Positions 27,255-36,035 of a stretch of 64,000 bases of DNA are shown here, piece after piece; position 1 is the first letter of the stretch, and every line of letters starts with the position of its first letter. The stretch lies in assembly GCF_017310035.1 (NCBI RefSeq), contig NZ_CP022296.1, forward strand, positions 2,852,001 to 2,916,000, read 5' to 3'. The notes below the pieces were generated by a model, which was given only the letters and a program-made list of their open reading frames with translations, had not been told where the DNA came from and made no database searches. The position numbers and the translations under genes were made by a program. The DNA is from Nocardioides sp. S5. GTDB lineage: Bacteria > Actinomycetota > Actinomycetes > Propionibacteriales > Nocardioidaceae.

Positions 27255-28313
27255 ATGAGGATCCTCTCCGTCCGAGGTGCGCTGCCGGCGCACTCCCATC
27301 CGCAGGACGAGATCACCGAGGCCTTCGCCCAGGTGATCTCCCAGCGCAGCCTCGACCACGCCCTGCTGCGGCGCTTCCACCGCAACGCCGGCGTGGAGCG
27401 ACGCCACACGGTGCTGCCGCTGGAGGACTACGCCCGGCTCGAGGACTTCGGCCACGCCAACGACCAGTTCATCGAGCACGCCGTGGAGCTGGGGTCGCGC
27501 GCCCTCGTCGACGCGCTCAAGGCCGCCGACCTGACGCCCTCCGACGTCGACCTGGTCGTCACCGCGACGGTCACGGGCCTGGCCGTCCCCTCGCTCGACG
27601 CCCGCATCGCCGCCCAGGTGGGGCTGCGCGAGGACGTGCGACGGATGCCGCTGGTGGGGCTGGGCTGCGTGGCGGGCGCCGCCGGCATCGCCCGGGTGCA
27701 CGACTACCTGCTCGGCCACCCCGGCCACACCGCCGTGCTCGTCGCCGTCGAGCTGTGCTCGCTCACCCTCCAGCGCGACGACGTGTCGGTGCCCAACCTG
27801 GTGGCCAGCGGGCTCTTCGGCGACGGCGCCGCCGCGGTCGTCGCGGTCGGCAGCGATGGCCGCCCGGGCGGGCCGGTCGAGGTCCTCGACTCCCGCAGCC
27901 GGCTCTACCCCGACAGCGAGCGCACCATGGGCTTCGACGTCGCCGCCAGCGGCCTGCGGATCGTCCTGGACGCCGAGGTCCCGCACCTCGTGGAGCGCTA
28001 CCTGCGCGGGGACGTCGACGCGTTCCTCGACTCCCACGGCCTCACCCGCGCCGACATCGGGTTGTGGGTCTGCCACCCCGGCGGACCGAAGGTCATCGAG
28101 GCGCTCGAGGCGGCGCTGGAGGTCCCCCGCGACGCGGTGCGGCTCACCTGGGAGTCGCTGGCCAAGGTCGGCAACCTGTCCTCGGTCTCGGTGCTCCAGG
28201 TCCTGGAGGACACCCTGCGCGAGCGCCCGCCGGCCCCCGGCACCCATGGCGTCCTGCTGGCGATGGGCCCGGGCTTCTGCTCCGAGCTCGTGCTGCTGAG
28301 GGCGACGTCGTGA
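27255..28313 (+). CDS. Type III polyketide synthase (alkylresorcinol/pyrone type)
   Basis: 352 aa. Catalytic triad in order: Cys in [11 protein letters not shown], His in VCHPGGPKV and Asn in [11 protein letters not shown]. Family enzymes extend a fatty acyl starter with malonyl units to alkylresorcinols or alkylpyrones. The order PKS, ICMT-like methyltransferase, FAD oxygenase is the same as srsA, srsB, srsC in Streptomyces griseus, which make phenolic lipids. GAGG lies 9 nt before the ATG. The closest functional assignment is an SrsA-like enzyme. Confidence 0.88.
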   Translation: MRILSVRGALPAHSHPQDEITEAFAQVISQRSLDHALLRRFHRNAGVERRHTVLPLEDYARLEDFGHANDQFIEHAVELGSRALVDALKAADLTPSDVDLVVTATVTGLAVPSLDARIAAQVGLREDVRRMPLVGLGCVAGAAGIARVHDYLLGHPGHTAVLVAVELCSLTLQRDDVSVPNLVASGLFGDGAAAVVAVGSDGRPGGPVEVLDSRSRLYPDSERTMGFDVAASGLRIVLDAEVPHLVERYLRGDVDAFLDSHGLTRADIGLWVCHPGGPKVIEALEAALEVPRDAVRLTWESLAKVGNLSSVSVLQVLEDTLRERPPAPGTHGVLLAMGPGFCSELVLLRATS

Positions 28314-28852
28314 CCACGCTGCTGGCCTTCACGGTCCTCGTCGCCCTCGTCGGCGTCGAGCGCGTCGCCGAGCTGGTGGTGTCGGTGCGCAACGCCGCGT
28401 GGAGCAAGGAGCGCGGCGGGGTCGAGAGCGGACTGGGCCACTTCCCCTTCATGGTCGTGCTCCACACCGGCCTGCTCGTCGGCGCACTCGTCGAGGCGTG
28501 GGTCCGGCGCCCGGACGTCCCGTCCGTCCTGGCGTGGTCGATGCTCGCCCTCGTCATCGCCTCGCAGGCCCTGCGGTGGTGGTGCATCGGCACCCTCGGG
28601 CGGCGCTGGAACACCCGCGTGATCGTCGTGCCCGGCCTGCCGCCGGTGACGGGTGGCCCCTACCGGCTGATGCGCCACCCCAACTACGTCGCCGTCGTGG
28701 TCGAGGGCATCGCCCTGCCGCTCGTGCACGCCGCCTGGATCACCGCGCTGGTCTTCACCGTCCTCAACGCCGGCCTGCTCGCGGTCCGGATCCGGGTCGA
28801 GGACCGCGCGCTGGCCACCCTGCCCCGCACCACGGAGGCCGCCGGTGCATGA
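28310..28852 (+). CDS. ICMT-type membrane methyltransferase (SrsB-like)
   Basis: 180 aa with four or five membrane helices; GTG start overlaps the PKS stop. The SAM-binding signature [12 protein letters not shown] and a C-terminal RIRVEDRAL helix are those of isoprenylcysteine carboxyl methyltransferases. Bacterial versions beside type III PKS genes O-methylate phenolic lipids. It overlaps the next gene by 8 bp. Confidence 0.85.
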   Translation: MTTLLAFTVLVALVGVERVAELVVSVRNAAWSKERGGVESGLGHFPFMVVLHTGLLVGALVEAWVRRPDVPSVLAWSMLALVIASQALRWWCIGTLGRRWNTRVIVVPGLPPVTGGPYRLMRHPNYVAVVVEGIALPLVHAAWITALVFTVLNAGLLAVRIRVEDRALATLPRTTEAAGA

Positions 28853-29882
28853 CCTCGTCGTCGCCGGTGGCGGGCCCGTCGGCCTCGCGACGGCGCTGCA
28901 CGCCCACCGCGCCGGGCTGTCGGTCCTGGTGCACGAGCCGCGTGGTGGACCGGTCGACAAGGCCTGCGGCGAGGGCCTCATGCCCGGCGCCGTCGCCGAG
29001 CTGGCCGACCTGGGCGTGCACCCGCGCGGTCGCGACCTGACCGGCATCCACTACCTCGACGACCGGGTGGGCAAGGACGTCCGCGCCGCCTTCGCCTCCG
29101 GCCCCGGTCGGGGCGTACGCCGCACCGTGCTCCACGCCGCGCTGTCCGAGCAGGTGGAGGCAGCCGGGATCGAGGTCGACCCCACGCCGGTCCGCACCGT
29201 CGACGACCGGGGGGACCACCTGGTCGTCGAGGGCCTCCGGACGCGCTACCTCGTGGCGGCGGACGGACTGCACTCCCCCGTGCGCCGGCTGGTGGGTCTC
29301 GAGGTCCCCCACGCGGGTCGGCGGCGCTTCGGGCTGCGCTGCCACGTCCGGCAGGCGCCGTGGTCGTCGTACGTCGAGGTGCACTGGTCGCGACGCGCCG
29401 AGGCCTACGTGACCCCCGTCGACGACGACCTGGTGGGCGTGGCCGTCCTCGCCGACGCCGGCTCCCGCTTCGAGGACCTGCTCGCCGACTTCCCGGTGCT
29501 CGAGCGGCGCCTCACTGGCCCCCGCACGCCCGTGATGGGCGCCGGGCCGCTGCGCCAGCGGGCCAGCTCCCGCGTCCGCGGCCGGGTCCTGCTGGTCGGC
29601 GACGCTGCGGGCTACGTCGACGCCCTGACCGGCGAGGGCCTCGCGCTCGGGCTGGGCCAGGCGCGGGCCGCCGTGGAGTGCCTGGCCGCCGGACGGCCCC
29701 AGCACTACGCGTCCGTAGCGCGGCGCCTGGGGCTGCGCCACGAGGCGCTCACCCACCTGCTCCTGCGCGCCACCGGGCAGCCGACCGTGCGCCGGCACCT
29801 CGTCCCCGCGGCCGCCCGCGCCCCCTGGCTGTTCTCCACGGCCGTCAACCAGCTCGCCCGACCTGTCGGAAGGACCCCATGA
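28845..29882 (+). CDS. FAD-dependent oxygenase/oxidoreductase (SrsC-like position)
   Basis: 345 aa. N-terminal FAD fold VVAGGGPVGLATALHAHRAGLSVLVHEP, the KACGEGLMPGAV loop, and [22 protein letters not shown]. In the srs operon the third gene is a flavoprotein hydroxylase turning alkylresorcinol into a quinol; this gene holds that position. GEGLMP is also found in GGR-like enzymes, so reductase activity is possible. GTG 28845 is used since the nearby ATG is out of frame. Confidence 0.8.
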   Translation: MHDLVVAGGGPVGLATALHAHRAGLSVLVHEPRGGPVDKACGEGLMPGAVAELADLGVHPRGRDLTGIHYLDDRVGKDVRAAFASGPGRGVRRTVLHAALSEQVEAAGIEVDPTPVRTVDDRGDHLVVEGLRTRYLVAADGLHSPVRRLVGLEVPHAGRRRFGLRCHVRQAPWSSYVEVHWSRRAEAYVTPVDDDLVGVAVLADAGSRFEDLLADFPVLERRLTGPRTPVMGAGPLRQRASSRVRGRVLLVGDAAGYVDALTGEGLALGLGQARAAVECLAAGRPQHYASVARRLGLRHEALTHLLLRATGQPTVRRHLVPAAARAPWLFSTAVNQLARPVGRTP

Positions 29883-30469
29883 CCCATCTCGCCGCCCCCG
29901 AGCAGGTGGTGCTCCTCGACGAGGAGGGCCACGCTGTCGGCACCGCCGACAAGCTCGGCGTCCACCACGCCGGGACGCCGCTGCACCTCGCCTTCTCGTG
30001 CTACCTCTTCGACGGTGCGGGCAACGTCCTGCTCACCCGTCGCGCCGACGACAAGCGCACCTTCCCCGGCGTCTGGACCAACAGCTGCTGCGGGCACCCG
30101 GCGCCCGGGGAGCCGCTCGCCGAGGCCGTACGCCGACGGGTCGAGCAGGAGCTCGGCACGCGCCTGAGCGACCTGCGCCTGGTCCTGCCGCGGTTCCGCT
30201 ACCGCGCCGAGCAGGACGGGGTCGTGGAGAACGAGATGTGCCCGGTCTACGTCGCGCTCGCCCCGGGCCCGGTCGACCCCGACCCGGCCGAGGTCGGCGA
30301 GACCGCGTGGGAGCCGTGGGCCGACTTCCGTGCCGCCGTGCTGTCGGGCACGCGCGAGGTCTCCGTGTGGTGCCGCGAGCAGGTGGAGCAGCTCCCCGCG
30401 GACCCGCTGTCGGCGCCCGTCGCCCCCGAGGACGACCTGCCGCCGGCCGCGCGCCCACGCCACACCTGA
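29879..30469 (+). CDS. idi: Isopentenyl-diphosphate delta-isomerase, type I
   Basis: 196 aa Nudix enzyme balancing IPP and DMAPP for the isoprenoid operon. Catalytic Cys in TNSCCGHP, Nudix-like GEPLAEAVRRRVEQELG, and ENEMCPVY with the second active-site Glu. ATGA overlap with the FAD gene and AAGGA upstream. It closes the 15-gene operon; GGTGTGACACC (30492-30502) lies just downstream. Confidence 0.95.
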   Translation: MTHLAAPEQVVLLDEEGHAVGTADKLGVHHAGTPLHLAFSCYLFDGAGNVLLTRRADDKRTFPGVWTNSCCGHPAPGEPLAEAVRRRVEQELGTRLSDLRLVLPRFRYRAEQDGVVENEMCPVYVALAPGPVDPDPAEVGETAWEPWADFRAAVLSGTREVSVWCREQVEQLPADPLSAPVAPEDDLPPAARPRHT

Positions 30470-30560
30470 AACGCACGTGGTGGTGCCCGCAGGTGTGACA
30501 CCCTGTAGCCGGTGCCTCGAGACGGCGGGCTGCCCGGATCTGGCACGAAGGTAGGCCTCG

Positions 30561-32999
30561 GTGTCCCACAGCGGTGCGACGAGCGCGGACGAGCACGCGC
30601 GCGACGAGTCCGCCCCGCGGGTCCCGCCGCCACGCTCGGCGACCACGCTCGACGCCGAGAGCGACCGCATCGCGTGGCGGTTGGCGGTGGACGCAGCAGG
30701 TGTCGGCGCGTTCGTCTGGGACCTCGTCCACGACCGGCTGAGGTGGGACGGTCGGCTGCTCGAGCTCTTCGGGCTCGACGAAAAGTCCTTCGGCGGCACC
30801 ATCGAGTCCTTCAACCGGTGCGTGCACCCCGACGACCTGCGGCGCGTCAGCGACGCCCTGGAGCGCGCGATCGCCACGTGCGGTGACTACGAGGCCGAGT
30901 ACCGCGTCGTCCTGCCGACCGGTGAGCTCCGGTGGATCGAGGCCCGGGGCCGTGCCCTGGCGGACGACACCACGGGCCGGGCCGTACGCCTCGTCGGCGC
31001 TGCCTACGACACGACCTCGGTGCACGACGGCGAGGCCCGGCTCGGCCGGGTCCTGGAGTCGATGTCGTCGGCCTTCTACCAGCTCGACCACGCGTGGCGC
31101 TTCACCTACGTCAACTCCGAGGCCGAGCGGCTGCTGGGCCAGGGCCGGGCCCGCCTGCTGGGCGAGAGCATCTGGGAGGCCTTCCCCGCGGCGGTGGGGA
31201 GCACGTTCGAGACCCACTACCGCGAGGCCCTCGCCACCGGTGGTCCGGTGTCGTTCGAGGCGCACTACCCGGCCCCCCTGGACGGGTGGTACGAGGTCCG
31301 CGCCTGGCCCTCGCCGGAGGGGCTCGCCGTCTACTTCCACGACATCTCCGCGCGTCGTGCCACACAGGACGCGCTGGACCGGTCCGCGCACCGCCTGGCG
31401 CTGCTCGCGTCGGTCTCCGAGGACCTCGGCGACACGCTCGACCCGACCGAGGGCGTCAGCCGGCTCGCGACCCTGCTGGTCCCCGAGCTCGGCGACTGGT
31501 GCCTGGTGACGCTGGTGGAGGACCCGCAGGCCGCCGACTGGCGCCGGGGCCTGCGCGACGTCGCCTGGGCCCACACCGACGAGACGCTGACCGGGACACT
31601 GCGCGAGTACGCCTCGCTGCGCCTCGGCGCGCTGACCGACGGGTCCTTCCTGGCCCACGCCGTCCGCAACATGGCATCGGTCCTCATCACCTCGGACGCG
31701 GCCGAGCGGATCGCCACCGTGCTGTCCCCCGGTCCGGCCCGCGACCGGCTCCACGAGCTGGCGCCCTCCAGCGCGATGATCGTGCCGCTGCGCGCCCGCG
31801 GACGAACCGTCGCCGTGGTGAGCCTCTTCCGCGGCCACGACCGGCGGGCCTTCTCGACCGCGGACCAGTCCCTGCTCGAGGACATCGGGTCCCGCGCGGC
31901 CCTCGCCCTCGACAACGCACGGCTGTACGCCTCGCAGCGCGAGGTCTCCGAGACCCTCCAGCGCAGCATGCTCACCGATCCGCCCCGGCCCGAGCACCTC
32001 GAGATCGTCACCCGTTACGCCCCCGCGGGCGACGTGGCGCGCATCGGCGGCGACTGGTACGACGCGTTCCTCCAGCAGAGCCGTGGCCCCGGCGGGCACG
32101 ACGTCGTGGTCGTCGTCGGCGACGTGGTGGGGCACGACGTGGAGGCCGCGGCCGCGATGGGCCAGCTGCGCGGCCTGCTGCGCGGGCTGGCCGTGCACAG
32201 TGGCTACGCGCCGGCCGCCGTGCTGTCGGGGGTCGACACGGTGATGCAGTCCCTCCAGATGGAGACGACCGCCACCGCGGTGGTCGCACGCTTCGAGCGC
32301 CATCCCCGCGCCGGGGCCGAGGCCGGCGAGGAGGTCGTGCTTCGCTGGGCGCACGCAGGACACCCGCCGGCGCTGCTGCTGACGCCGGGCGGGGACGTCA
32401 CCCGTCTCGCCGACGTGGACGACAACGACCTGCTGCTCGGGCTCGACCCGGAGACCCGCCGCGCGGAGCAGGTGGCCTTCGTCGAGCCCGGCGCCACCCT
32501 GATCCTCTACACGGACGGCCTGGTCGAGCGCCGCGGGCGGGACGTCGACGAGGGCATCGAGGCGCTCATCGACCTCGTACGCACCACGGCGCCCGGCGCT
32601 GCCGACGTCGAGGACCTCTGCGACCGTCTGCTCGACGGCATGGTGGACGGCACGCCCGAGGACGACGTGGCCCTGCTGGCCGTACGGCTCCGACAGCGTG
32701 ACCCGCGCGGCCCGGGATGCCCGGGCTCAGGTGTTGTAGCGCAGCAGCGAGATCACGGTGAAGAGCAGCGCGACCACCAGCACGACGCCGAGCACGGCGA
32801 GCAGCGGGGTGACCTTGGGGCGCGGGCCGGGTGCGTTGAGGGGCTGGTTGGTCGTGGGCATCTCGCGGTCGTCGTCCATGCCTGCACCCGTACCCCGGGA
32901 CCGGCTCGGGATGCGCCCGCTGCCACGAGGAACCGGGGGCCTTGCCAGCGTCGGTCGCAAGGCCCCCGGTGGTGGGTCAGGGTCGTACGCACTGCGTGA
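30561..32999 (+). CDS. PAS-PAS-GAF-SpoIIE phosphatase, stop codon possibly lost
   Basis: 812 aa as read. Domains: PAS (about 40-150, WRLAVDAAGVGAFVWD), PAS (about 155-255, YQLDHAWRFTYVNSEAERLLG), GAF (about 285-455), PP2C/SpoIIE (about 465-710: GGDWYDAF, VVVVVGDVVGHDVEAAAAMGQLR, EDDVALLAVRL). Such proteins dephosphorylate anti-sigma-antagonist proteins in stress signalling. The catalytic domain ends near 32,695, yet the frame runs 300 bp more, through two hairpins and antisense to a small membrane gene. In another frame a TGA lies at 32699-32701, so a frameshift or lost stop is likely. Confidence 0.85.
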   Translation: MSHSGATSADEHARDESAPRVPPPRSATTLDAESDRIAWRLAVDAAGVGAFVWDLVHDRLRWDGRLLELFGLDEKSFGGTIESFNRCVHPDDLRRVSDALERAIATCGDYEAEYRVVLPTGELRWIEARGRALADDTTGRAVRLVGAAYDTTSVHDGEARLGRVLESMSSAFYQLDHAWRFTYVNSEAERLLGQGRARLLGESIWEAFPAAVGSTFETHYREALATGGPVSFEAHYPAPLDGWYEVRAWPSPEGLAVYFHDISARRATQDALDRSAHRLALLASVSEDLGDTLDPTEGVSRLATLLVPELGDWCLVTLVEDPQAADWRRGLRDVAWAHTDETLTGTLREYASLRLGALTDGSFLAHAVRNMASVLITSDAAERIATVLSPGPARDRLHELAPSSAMIVPLRARGRTVAVVSLFRGHDRRAFSTADQSLLEDIGSRAALALDNARLYASQREVSETLQRSMLTDPPRPEHLEIVTRYAPAGDVARIGGDWYDAFLQQSRGPGGHDVVVVVGDVVGHDVEAAAAMGQLRGLLRGLAVHSGYAPAAVLSGVDTVMQSLQMETTATAVVARFERHPRAGAEAGEEVVLRWAHAGHPPALLLTPGGDVTRLADVDDNDLLLGLDPETRRAEQVAFVEPGATLILYTDGLVERRGRDVDEGIEALIDLVRTTAPGAADVEDLCDRLLDGMVDGTPEDDVALLAVRLRQRDPRGPGCPGSGVVAQQRDHGEEQRDHQHDAEHGEQRGDLGARAGCVEGLVGRGHLAVVVHACTRTPGPARDAPAATRNRGPCQRRSQGPRWWVRVVRTA
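32710..32726 (-). terminator. Compact hairpin at the end of two converging genes
   Basis: Perfect GCCCGGG-ATG-CCCGGGC inverted repeat, immediately after the stop of the small leftward membrane gene and just past the expected end of the SpoIIE gene. Usable in both directions; no T-run. Confidence 0.5.
32727..32879 (-). CDS. Small single-helix membrane protein
   Basis: 50 aa: a polar Pro-rich N-terminus then one hydrophobic helix VTPLLAVLGVVLVVALLFTVISLL. ATG 32879, or internal ATG 32861. It is antisense to the odd C-terminal extension of the SpoIIE frame, which argues that the extension and not this gene is the artefact. No function known. Confidence 0.55.
   Translation of the reverse strand: MDDDREMPTTNQPLNAPGPRPKVTPLLAVLGVVLVVALLFTVISLLRYNT
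32932..32970 (+). terminator. Strong 13-bp terminator-like hairpin
   Basis: Perfect inverted repeat ACCGGGGGCCTTG / CAAGGCCCCCGGT around a 13-nt loop. It lies upstream of the small membrane gene and inside the tail of the SpoIIE open frame. As a terminator for the rightward transcript it would cut before that frame's stop at 32,997, again suggesting the true gene ends earlier. Confidence 0.6.
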
Positions 33000-33087
33000 G
33001 CACGGCGACCCGGACCCGTCGCGTGTCATCTGGTCCCCCGACTGTCCGGCGCGCACCACTGACGCTAGGCGCCACGCTGTCGGCTGG

Positions 33088-33279
33088 TCAGGGCCCTTGG
33101 TCCTGAGATGCGGAGGACTCCTGTGCCGTGGGGCCGGCCCCGCCCGGCTGCGCCTCGCCGACGTCGGGCTCCTGTCCGTCCGCCCCGTGGTCGGACGCGT
33201 GGTTCAGTCCCGCCCAGAACCGGGAGCTCACGGCGCTGGACATCTCGGCGGGCTCCTCGGCTTCGTGGTGCTCGTCCAT
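33088..33279 (-). CDS. Small acidic hypothetical protein
   Basis: 63 aa, very acidic and Ala/Gly/Ser-rich (starts MDEHHEAEEPAEMSS), probably unstructured. A good ribosome site GAGGGG lies 5 nt before ATG 33279. No family recognised. Confidence 0.5.
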   Translation of the reverse strand: MDEHHEAEEPAEMSSAVSSRFWAGLNHASDHGADGQEPDVGEAQPGGAGPTAQESSASQDQGP

Positions 33280-33438
33280 GACGACCCCTCTGTGTGGCCG
33301 GCCGGTCCTCCCGGCCTGCCCTCCACGGTGCTCCGCGGCCGCAGCGGCGTACAGGGCCGAACGGCCCGGACCTGCACGAGGTCCCTGTGGGTGCGCAGGG
33401 CCGGGTATGGGAGGGCCGGGTGGTGGTTACCGGGGGTC

Positions 33439-33732
33439 ATGGCACCGAAGGACGCAGCCGTCGCGGCGTCGGACAGCTGGGTGGACCCGGACGGGTTCCG
33501 CGCACCGGCCGGTCTCGTGCACGCGTGGGTGCGTGGCACCAACCAGACCGTCTGCGGCGTGCAGATCAGCAGGGCGCGGCTGTACCGGTTCTCGCACGTG
33601 CAGTGGGTCGACGCGCAGCCCGCCACGGGACGGGACGCCGACGAGGTGCGTGAGGTGTGCCGCAAGTGCGCCGCCGGGATGGGTGCGCGGCGCGACACCA
33701 AGCCGTGGCGTCGGGACAACCCGCGCCCCTGA
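33439..33732 (+). CDS. Hypothetical protein with paired cysteines
   Basis: 97 aa, soluble. The sequence has NQTVCGVQISRARLYRF and VCRKCAAGMGARRD, so a zinc-binding or redox pair VCRKC is possible. Start ATG 33439 after a GGGGG run. The composition fits a genuine actinobacterial small protein, but I do not recognise the family. Confidence 0.5.
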   Translation: MAPKDAAVAASDSWVDPDGFRAPAGLVHAWVRGTNQTVCGVQISRARLYRFSHVQWVDAQPATGRDADEVREVCRKCAAGMGARRDTKPWRRDNPRP

Positions 33733-33948
33733 GAGCGACGAGCGACCAGGTCGCCGAGAGGTGTGTCCAGCCCTCCCCAGATGCGGCCCCCCGGGGGGCT
33801 GCGTAGGGAGGGCACACGTGTTCCGCGCGTGACGCTCCTCGCCGCCTTCTTGAAAAGGAGCGTCCCCAGTTGGGACTGCCGAAGGTCGACCCACGGTGGT
33901 GAGCGTGTCACCGCGAGCGGGCAAACTGTCCGACGCGCCAAACGTACA

Positions 33949-34184
33949 CCCCTAGGGGGGACCGGACATGGAAAGAGACCCCCATCGGGGGCTCAGACCT
34001 GGTCGTGGTGGTGGGCGATACTGGGTTCGAATCTTACTTCAGCACATGCGGCGATACTGGACACAGGTGGACAGAACGGCCCTGACCTGCGAAGACACCG
34101 TCCAGCATCGCTCGGGCGCGTGGACAGAACCACACATGTTTTGCCATCCTTGTTGCACGTTGTTGCACGAAATAGGGAGCGGAC
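33949..34184. other. Attachment-like repeat region before the integrase
   Basis: Non-coding DNA rich in short repeats. Seen: CCCCTAGGGG palindrome (33949-33958); hairpin CCCCC-ATC-GGGGG (33979-33991); GGCGATACTGG twice (34014-34024, 34050-34060); tRNA T-arm-like GGGTTCGAATC (34023-34033) that does not belong to a whole tRNA; GTGGACAGAAC twice (34067-34077, 34120-34130); TTGTTGCACG in tandem (34150-34169). Direct repeats just upstream of an integrase are typical of attP core and arm sites. The stretch 33733-33948 shows no gene. Confidence 0.45.
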
Positions 34185-35285
34185 ATGCCACGCAGGCGCG
34201 GATTCGGTGCGATCAGGAAGCTTCCCAGCAAGCGCTACCAAGCGTCCTACCTCGGTCCGGACACCCTCCGACACATGGCCCCCTTCACGTTTGAGACGGC
34301 AGAGGATGCCGAGGCGTGGCTCACGGATCGACGTCGAGAGATCAAGAACGAGGACTGGACACCGCCGACCACGAAGAAGCCACTCACCTTCGGCGAGCAC
34401 GCCGAGCGCTGGCTCACGCACCGCCAGTTGAAGCCGCGCACGCGCTACCACTACCGCAAGATTCTCGACGCGCGGATCTTGCCGACCTTCGGCGACGTCG
34501 CCTTGAAGCACGTCACCGCCGACCTGATCGACGACTGGTACTACCGGATGGGCGAGACCACCCCGACCGCCAACGCACACGCCTACGGCCTCATGAGGAC
34601 GATCCTCAGCGACGCCGTGCAACGCCGACTGATCGATTACAACCCCTGCCACATTCGAGGCGCGGGCAACACCAAACGGGTCAAACAGATTGGCCCCGCC
34701 ACCTTGCCCGAGCTTGAGGCCCTGACCCTGGCAATGCCCGAGCGCTACCAACTCATGATCCTTCTGGCCGCCTGGTGCGGACTCCGCTTCGGTGAGATCA
34801 CCGAACTACGCCGCCACGACCTCGACATGACCAACGGCGTCGTGAAGATCCGCCGAGCCGTGGTCCGCGTCGACGGTGAGGTCATCATCGGTGCGCCGAA
34901 GTCCGACGCAGGCAGCCGCGACGTCGCGATCCCGCCGCACCTGTGCCCCGTCGTGAAGGCGCACCTGGCCGACAACATCACCGGCGGTCGAGACGGTCTG
35001 CTCTTCCCGTCCGCAGGCGACCCGACCAAACACCTGGCTCCGGCCACGCTTTACCGCGTCTTCTACAAGGCACGCGAAGAGGCAGGCAGACCCGATCTTC
35101 GGTTCCACGACCTACGCCACACCGGCGCCGTCCTGGCCGCGAGCACCGGAGCCACCCTGGCCGAACTCATGGCCCGCCTCGGACACTCCACTGCCGGCGC
35201 AGCCCTGCGGTACCAACACGCCGCACAAGACCGCGACAAGGTCATCGCCCAGGCCCTGTCGAACCTGGCAACCAAAAGCCGCTGA
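34185..35285 (+). CDS. Tyrosine recombinase/integrase
   Basis: 366 aa phage-type integrase. Arm-binding and SAM-like core-binding domain (about 60-155), catalytic domain after about 170. Catalytic residues: Arg in CGLRFGE, Lys in GAPKSDAGSRD, HDLRH, His in LGHSTAGAALRY and the tyrosine of RYQHA. GGGAG lies before ATG 34185. No excisionase or phage gene follows, so it may be the remnant of the event that brought in neighbouring DNA, possibly the transport island to its right. Its far attachment site is not seen. Confidence 0.92.
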   Translation: MPRRRGFGAIRKLPSKRYQASYLGPDTLRHMAPFTFETAEDAEAWLTDRRREIKNEDWTPPTTKKPLTFGEHAERWLTHRQLKPRTRYHYRKILDARILPTFGDVALKHVTADLIDDWYYRMGETTPTANAHAYGLMRTILSDAVQRRLIDYNPCHIRGAGNTKRVKQIGPATLPELEALTLAMPERYQLMILLAAWCGLRFGEITELRRHDLDMTNGVVKIRRAVVRVDGEVIIGAPKSDAGSRDVAIPPHLCPVVKAHLADNITGGRDGLLFPSAGDPTKHLAPATLYRVFYKAREEAGRPDLRFHDLRHTGAVLAASTGATLAELMARLGHSTAGAALRYQHAAQDRDKVIAQALSNLATKSR

Positions 35286-35467
35286 CCGACAGCCAACGTC
35301 AGGGCGCCAAGAAGACACGCCCCCGCGCCGTCCCGCACGTGGTGACGCCACGCAAGCGCTCGCCCCAACTTTGCAACACGGAAGCGGCTGTCCGTCCCCT
35401 CTATGGATCGGCACGCGGAGCGTGCCACAGAGGGATGGGCTCGCGGAGCGACCCGGTGCGGGATCGC

Positions 35468-35868
35468 TCATCGGGACAGTTCCAGCTGGAACGGCGGTGG
35501 GCGCCGGTCAGTGGCGCCAGCGCCTGAAGAGGAACTAGGAGCCCGCGGACGAGAGTGACCGCGATGCCGTCCGAGCAACTGTTGCGGCTCTGGGTGCTGG
35601 ACGAGTTCCTCCAGGAAGCGCACCACCAGCACAAGCACCAAAGTTCCGGCGACCTTGGCTTCTAGTTCGTCGAAGGTGTGGGTTGCCAGACTCTCCGGCA
35701 AAACCAGGTCGCCGACACAGAGCTCCCACAATCCCAAGCCCACTTGGAGCAGCACAACACCGGCGAGGACCGTGTCGATGCTCTCGAAGAGGTAGACCAA
35801 GGGGTCCTCCCGTGGGCCAGTGCGAAGTTCACGGCTGCCATGAACTGGATGGCCTTCCGCCTGCTCAA
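35468..35868 (-). pseudogene. UPF0114/YqhA-family membrane protein remnant
   Basis: One frame reads LVYLFESIDTVLAGVVLLQVGLGLWELCVGDLVLPESL, then FDELEAKVAGTLVLVLVVRFLEELVQ, the middle helices of YqhA/UPF0114 proteins. After PEPQQLL (about 35,575) the family pattern continues only in another frame (DGIAVTLVRGLLVPLQAL, the last helix). The first helix is missing or also out of frame. I call a truncated, frameshifted remnant next to the integrase. A sequencing error could mimic the frameshift but not the missing start. Confidence 0.6.
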
Positions 35869-36035
35869 GCGAAAATGGCCAGATACTGCGTCGATTCCAG
35901 GACGCGCCGCAGGGCTGGAGGTTGGTCATGCCTGGCGGCTGATCAGTGGGTGCGGATGTCTCGTGGGCCCTGGCGTTCCGTCTGCGGCGGGTGGGCTGTC
36001 CCCGGCGATCAGCAATGCGTGGGCCTTGCGTGAGC

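Noticed and set aside
34000..34060. tRNA gene suggested by GGGTTCGAATC
   Set aside because: Only a T-loop-like piece is present. The five bases on either side do not pair as a T-stem, and no acceptor, D or anticodon arm can be drawn around it.
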